A stretch of DNA of 64,000 nucleotides, taken from JAGOMX01 sp041738135. Lineage in GTDB: Bacteria > Pseudomonadota > Alphaproteobacteria > JAGOMX01. The notes under the pieces were generated by a model, which did no database searches, was not told the DNA's origin, and was given only the letters and a program-made list of their open reading frames with translations. Shown one piece after another: positions 60,202 to 64,000 of this stretch (position 1 is the stretch's first letter; every line of letters begins with the position of its first letter). Location of the stretch: contig JBGSQK010000020.1 in NCBI GenBank assembly GCA_041738135.1, forward strand, positions 1 to 64,000, read 5' to 3'. The position numbers and the translations under genes are program-made.

Positions 60202-61083
60202 CTATGACGTTTCCAAAGTAAGTTTCAGACTATTTCTAGCAGAACCCCGCGGCAGAGCTTTTTGCTGCTCTTCATGATAGGCCCAACCTGTCAGATAAAT
60301 AATTTCAAAGGTAGCGGAGATACGTTTGTCCGCAAGACCGTGGTTCTCCACATAAATCTTCTCCACTAAGTTAAAAAACCTCCTCGAGGACATAAACTTA
60401 TGACGGTCACACATCACGTTTGTGAGCCCCATCAAACGCATGTCTTGCATTAAAACAGATAGATTGGGGTACTCAACCCTAATAACATCACGATCCGCAA
60501 CCGGTAATTTGAAATCAGCTCTTACCAACAATTGGGACGCTGAATATAAATCGACCATAGGCGCTACACGGGGCGAAGCCCCTCCGTAAAGCTGCATTTC
60601 CGCCTGCAAAAATGATGCCTTGAGTTCCTTTAAAGTATCACCACCTAAAAACGCCCCAATAAATAAACCATCCGGTTTTAATATATTGCGAATTTGAATA
60701 AGTATGCCGGGAAGATCGTTGACCCAATGGAGATTCAGGTTTGATAAAACTAAATCTTTGCTCTCCGATTTACATAAATGCGAAGCACTAGAATCAAGGC
60801 TCAAAATAGTTTCATCAGAAAAATGTCCTAGATTATTGATCCCCTGATCACCATGGCCCAAAGATTGAATTTGATGTATGAAGTCAAAACCACAAGCGCC
60901 CATGGTTAAAACATGGGGAAACTGACGTTTAACAAATGCAAGTCTATCTATAATGCTGGAGTTGGTATGCTGGGCAAGGAAATCTGACTTCTCACAATAG
61001 CGTTTTAAACGAGCTATACGCAACCCGTTATCAAACAGATTAGGCGATGATGTCGGGGAAGAGGAAATTTTCAAGCTGGACAA
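60202..61083 (-). CDS. SAM-dependent methyltransferase-fold protein, NDUFAF5/BioC-like
   Basis: A 293-residue protein of the group related to human NDUFAF5, a complex I assembly factor. The typical N-terminus NLFDNGLRIARLKRY, the block VLSNLNLHWVNDLPGILIQI, FIGAFLGGDTLKELKASFLQ and VLMQDMRLMGLTNVM all match this group. The usual methyltransferase G-x-G-x-G is degenerate here (HVLTMGACGFDF), which NDUFAF5-type hydroxylases tolerate. Its 5' end overlaps the ydcH-like gene by 44 nt, so the two are coupled. BioC-type methylation is the alternative role. Confidence 0.82.
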   Translation of the reverse strand: MSSLKISSSPTSSPNLFDNGLRIARLKRYCEKSDFLAQHTNSSIIDRLAFVKRQFPHVLTMGACGFDFIHQIQSLGHGDQGINNLGHFSDETILSLDSSASHLCKSESKDLVLSNLNLHWVNDLPGILIQIRNILKPDGLFIGAFLGGDTLKELKASFLQAEMQLYGGASPRVAPMVDLYSASQLLVRADFKLPVADRDVIRVEYPNLSVLMQDMRLMGLTNVMCDRHKFMSSRRFFNLVEKIYVENHGLADKRISATFEIIYLTGWAYHEEQQKALPRGSARNSLKLTLETS

Positions 61084-61240
61084 TTTGATCTTTCAAAACG
61101 AGCTTCTTACGTTTGAGTGTTTGTAATGTCATGTGATCCACAACGGTTTCCTTCATGAGAAGGCTTAGCCGCTCATCTAAATCTCGGTGTTCCTCTCGCA
61201 ATCTTTGCAGTTGATTCAAAAGGTCTAGTTTATCGTTCAT
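61040..61240 (-). CDS. YdcH/DUF465 family small helical protein
   Basis: A 66-residue protein (ATG at 61240; a second ATG two codons earlier is possible) with the YdcH pattern: LLNQLQRLREEHRDLDERL, a central hinge, then LKRKKLVLKDQIVQLENF, two amphipathic helices that probably pair as a hairpin. The function of the family is unknown. It overlaps the start of the methyltransferase gene. Confidence 0.85.
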   Translation of the reverse strand: MNDKLDLLNQLQRLREEHRDLDERLSLLMKETVVDHMTLQTLKRKKLVLKDQIVQLENFLFPDIIA

Positions 61241-61376
61241 GATCATATGCTACCATTAACAGTTTACAGCCTAAATACAACATCATAATCTACTATAAAT
61301 ACATAAAGGTCAATTTATTAATCACACTTAAGACTTAAATGTTTATTTTTTACGATGGAAATCAACTGCAAAGCCC

Positions 61377-63170
61377 TTATCCCGTTAATGAATATTGATT
61401 CTGATCTATAGCCACATCGTCGATCACAAATTGTAGTTTTTCAACTCCCATCCACGTATCCAGTTTGATGCTACCAGCCAGATGGACAGGGAAACCTCGA
61501 TGATTAATGAGAGCTTGCCCCATATGCGTATTCACAGCTCTGAATGCGATGGCGTTAATTTTGGCATAGTCTAGTTGACCAGCCATAATTCGGATATGTT
61601 CACCTGCAAAGATATCCAATTTCAGTATTCTCAGGTTGGTTAGGGCAAATTTTGGTGTGGGATTCCCTGAACCAAACGGTGCTAACGCATCAATCTTGTG
61701 AACCAATTGGGGCGTTATAGCGTTAAGATTCAAGACCCCATCTAGCTCCAAAACAGGCACATTATCTTCAGACATAAACTGGGATGCGCGTTGATTTAGA
61801 AATGCTTGCAACTCCGGAATTTTAGATTCTTCCACAGTGAAGCCAGCCGCCATGGCATGCCCACCGCCTGCCATCAAAATACCACTTTGTTTTGCTGCTT
61901 GAATCATGGAGCCCAGGTCAACGCCGGCAATAGATCTGGCTGACCCTTTGCCTATGCCTTCTTGCGAAAGACTGATAACACAAGCCGGGCGATTGTATTT
62001 TTCTTTAAGACGGCCCGCAACGATACCGATAACGCCCGCGTGCCATTCTCGATCGGCCACCACAATAATAGAGGAAAGCTGGGTTTGCGCTTGCCTAAAT
62101 GCGGCATTCAGCACTTCTTGCTCAATCTCTTTACGCACCCGATTATACTCGTCAAGCCTTAAGGCTATCTCTTCCGCTTGAATAGAATTTTCGGTTCTCA
62201 AAAGCAAAGAGCCAAGCCCCGCCTCCCCCACTCGCCCACCAGCATTAATGCGAGGACCCAATACGAATCCCAAATGATAAGTGCTGGGAAGTGAATCAAT
62301 TTTAGTAATATTACTTAAAGTCTTTAGCCCCAGGTTATTGCGCGCTGCCAATACCTTCAAACCCTGCTTCACAAATGTGCGATTGAGTCCACGCAAAGGC
62401 ATCACATCACAAACCGTCCCTAGGGCCACCAAATCCAGCAAGTTTTTAAGGTTTGGTTCTTGTATAAATTCAAAAAATCCCGATTGACGAAGATGACGAT
62501 TTAACGCCACGGCTAACAAGAATGACATCCCCACAGCAGCCAAGCTTTGCAAAGGATTAGTTGGCTCGTCTAGCCTATTAGGGTTAACTATGGCAAAAGC
62601 TTGTGGTAGCTTGGGCTCCGCCACATGGTGATCGATGACAATGACATCCAAACCAATTTCCGCCGCACGAGCGAGGGGCTCAAATGATGTGGTGCCACAA
62701 TCCACAGTTATAACCAAATCCGTGCCCTCTTGGCGTAACATCTCAAAAGCTGCATTATTAGGTCCATAACCTTCATCGATACGATCTGGGATGTATACGC
62801 GGACAGGAAGCCCCAATTGGCTAAAATAGCGAAACAAGAGCGCTGACGAGGTTGCACCATCCACATCATAATCGCCAAATATAACGATTTTTTGCTTTTC
62901 AGCCACAGCCAAAGCTATACGCCCCACCGCTTTTTCCATATCCTTGAGCATATAAGGATCAGGTAGGGTTTCTTTTAATGTGGGGTTTAAAAATTGTAAC
63001 GCTTCATCCGGCTGAAAACCACGCGCTGCCAGCATTTGGGCTACGATTGGCGGAAGCGTCAATCTTTGGGATAGTAAAAGCGCATCTTTTTCGCTATAGG
63101 GTCGCAAAGCCCATTTCTTCCCCGACTCAGAAGATTGGACATTAAATGGACCTTTGTCGTCATTTGTCAT
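61377..63170 (-). CDS. recJ: Single-stranded-DNA-specific exonuclease RecJ
   Basis: A 5'-3' exonuclease used in recombination and mismatch repair (it can degrade the nicked strand after MutS/MutL action). The 597 residues carry the DHH-family motifs: VIFGDYDVDGATSSALL, VITVDCGTTS and VIVIDHHVAEP, and the DHHA1 motif GGGHAMAAGF, all with metal ligands intact. The C-terminal OB-type region ends in VIDDVAID. Its ATG overlaps the accA stop by 4 nt. Confidence 0.95.
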   Translation of the reverse strand: MTNDDKGPFNVQSSESGKKWALRPYSEKDALLLSQRLTLPPIVAQMLAARGFQPDEALQFLNPTLKETLPDPYMLKDMEKAVGRIALAVAEKQKIVIFGDYDVDGATSSALLFRYFSQLGLPVRVYIPDRIDEGYGPNNAAFEMLRQEGTDLVITVDCGTTSFEPLARAAEIGLDVIVIDHHVAEPKLPQAFAIVNPNRLDEPTNPLQSLAAVGMSFLLAVALNRHLRQSGFFEFIQEPNLKNLLDLVALGTVCDVMPLRGLNRTFVKQGLKVLAARNNLGLKTLSNITKIDSLPSTYHLGFVLGPRINAGGRVGEAGLGSLLLRTENSIQAEEIALRLDEYNRVRKEIEQEVLNAAFRQAQTQLSSIIVVADREWHAGVIGIVAGRLKEKYNRPACVISLSQEGIGKGSARSIAGVDLGSMIQAAKQSGILMAGGGHAMAAGFTVEESKIPELQAFLNQRASQFMSEDNVPVLELDGVLNLNAITPQLVHKIDALAPFGSGNPTPKFALTNLRILKLDIFAGEHIRIMAGQLDYAKINAIAFRAVNTHMGQALINHRGFPVHLAGSIKLDTWMGVEKLQFVIDDVAIDQNQYSLTG

Positions 63171-64000
63171 TGTGTGATTCGACCGATTCTCAGGAATTTC
63201 TCTTGTCTTTGTTTTCGCAGCTGCTCACCACTCAAATTTGCCATAGATTTGAGAGCTTGTTCAATAGAATCACCAATAGCAGTTATAGTTTTAGCTGCAT
63301 TGCGATGCGCGCCCCCAACAGGTTCTTCAATTATCTTGTCAACAATATGCAGCTTAATGAGGTCCTGCGCAGTAAGCTGCAAGGCCTCCGCAGCAAGCTC
63401 GCGCTTTTCGCTCGTGCGCCATAAAATAGAGGCGCAGCCTTCCGGTGAAATAACTGAATAAATGGAATGCTCGAGGATATTAACATAATTGGCCACAGCC
63501 AGCGCAATTGCACCACCGGATCCCCCCTCACCTGTTATAGTGGCAACCACCGGGATCTGTAAATCGGCCATGGTTTCAATACAAGCCGCAATGGCTTCGG
63601 CCTGGCCACGCTCTTCCGCATCAATGCCCGGGTGTGCGCCTGCCGTATCTACTAAAGTGATCAATGGAATTTGGAATTTTTCAGCCAGAAGCATTAGCCT
63701 TTTGGCTTTACGATAGCCCTCAGGTCTCGCCATACCGAAATTGTGGCGTATGCGTGATTCCGTATCACGACCTTTCTGATGACCCATAATCATAACGGTT
63801 TGCCCGCGGAAACGACCAATACCTGCAATAATGGCTTGATCCTCTGCAAAGTTGCGATCGCCGCTCAGCTCAACAAAATCATCAACCAAGCCCGTGAGAT
63901 ACTCCTTAAAGCTAGGGCGTTCCACATGCCGTGCCACCAGTACCTTTTGCCATGGTGTAAGTTTGGAATAGGTTGCTTCAAGTTGCTTTTCTATCTTCAG
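63167..64000 (-). CDS. accA: Acetyl-CoA carboxylase carboxyltransferase alpha subunit (5' end outside the window)
   Basis: The alpha half of the carboxyltransferase that makes malonyl-CoA, the committed step of fatty-acid synthesis. The frame is open to the right edge (LKIEKQLEATYSKLTPWQKV precedes VARHVERPSF), so about 40 N-terminal residues are missing. Visible motifs include GDRNFAEDQAIIAGIGRF, LVDTAGAHPGIDAEERGQAE and TGEGGSGGAIALAVANYVNI with SPEGCASILW. It is the upstream partner of recJ in an overlapping (ATGA) pair. Confidence 0.95.
   Translation of the reverse strand: MKIEKQLEATYSKLTPWQKVLVARHVERPSFKEYLTGLVDDFVELSGDRNFAEDQAIIAGIGRFRGQTVMIMGHQKGRDTESRIRHNFGMARPEGYRKAKRLMLLAEKFQIPLITLVDTAGAHPGIDAEERGQAEAIAACIETMADLQIPVVATITGEGGSGGAIALAVANYVNILEHSIYSVISPEGCASILWRTSEKRELAAEALQLTAQDLIKLHIVDKIIEEPVGGAHRNAAKTITAIGDSIEQALKSMANLSGEQLRKQRQEKFLRIGRITQ

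Overview
The window comes from an alphaproteobacterial chromosome, most likely a host-associated lineage of the Holosporales/Paracaedibacter/Odyssella kind. The evidence is the sdhCDAB order, a TrxR-like ferredoxin-NADP reductase, a DivL-like PAS kinase, an NDUFAF5-like methyltransferase, an ELM1-family protein and a YdcH-like protein. It also carries a Sec-exported F-box/LRR-like protein, a patatin lipoprotein and several orphan exported proteins, which suit life in a eukaryotic cell. Base composition is moderate (by eye in the 40s %GC) and gaps between genes are full of palindromic repeats. The taxonomic placement is inference; no rRNA gene is present.

Layout. 0-0.3 kb: right end of an IS66-like element. 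0.3-4.6 kb: succinate dehydrogenase operon (sdhC-D-A-B, leftward) and a YqgE/AlgH protein. 4.7-6.3 kb: exported F-box protein followed by a run of hairpins. 6.3-10.6 kb: mutS, a lone pstS and a PIN-domain toxin-antitoxin pair. 10.6-17.3 kb: a complete tripartite RND efflux operon and a polytopic membrane protein. 17.4-22.2 kb: a short-chain dehydrogenase, tRNA-Ser, a small heat-shock protein, an HU gene, tRNA-Val, tRNA-Asp and a secreted trypsin-like protease. 22.6-27.6 kb: a branched-chain amino-acid/amide ABC transporter (livG-F-H-M-K). 27.7-32.4 kb: three palindromic elements around a GIY-YIG endonuclease, then two paralogous porins. 32.7-39.9 kb: fadE, an ELM1-family gene, greA and ileS. 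39.9-44.6 kb: an accessory patch with orphan exported proteins, a patatin lipoprotein and a decayed duplicate of the ileS 3' end. 44.7-50.7 kb: a homogentisate-dioxygenase-like gene, ferredoxin-NADP reductase, a DivL-like kinase and an orphan exported protein. 50.7-56.8 kb: arginase and ornithine aminotransferase, photolyase, NAD kinase, znuA and a Dps-like ferritin. 57-60 kb: a LysR regulator, a LuxI-like synthase, a truncated HU-like ORF, and a strong consensus promoter in front of a highly structured untranslated stretch and a 77-residue ORF. 60.1-64 kb: tRNA-Arg, methyltransferase, ydcH-like gene, recJ and accA (cut by the window edge).

How it fits together. Energy metabolism (SDH, FadE, AccA, FNR) and amino-acid use (Liv transporter, arginase/OAT, homogentisate cleavage) sit beside maintenance genes (mutS, recJ, phr, greA, ileS). 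The accessory genes face outwards: efflux, porins, protease, F-box protein, patatin and a possible acyl-homoserine-lactone synthase. At least four families of palindromic repeats occupy gaps, mainly at gene ends. The items I would look at first are the exported F-box protein, the DivL-like kinase whose phospho-acceptor His is Phe, the LuxI-like gene without a LuxR neighbour, the ileS 3'-end duplication, and the promoter-driven structured RNA near 59.4 kb.
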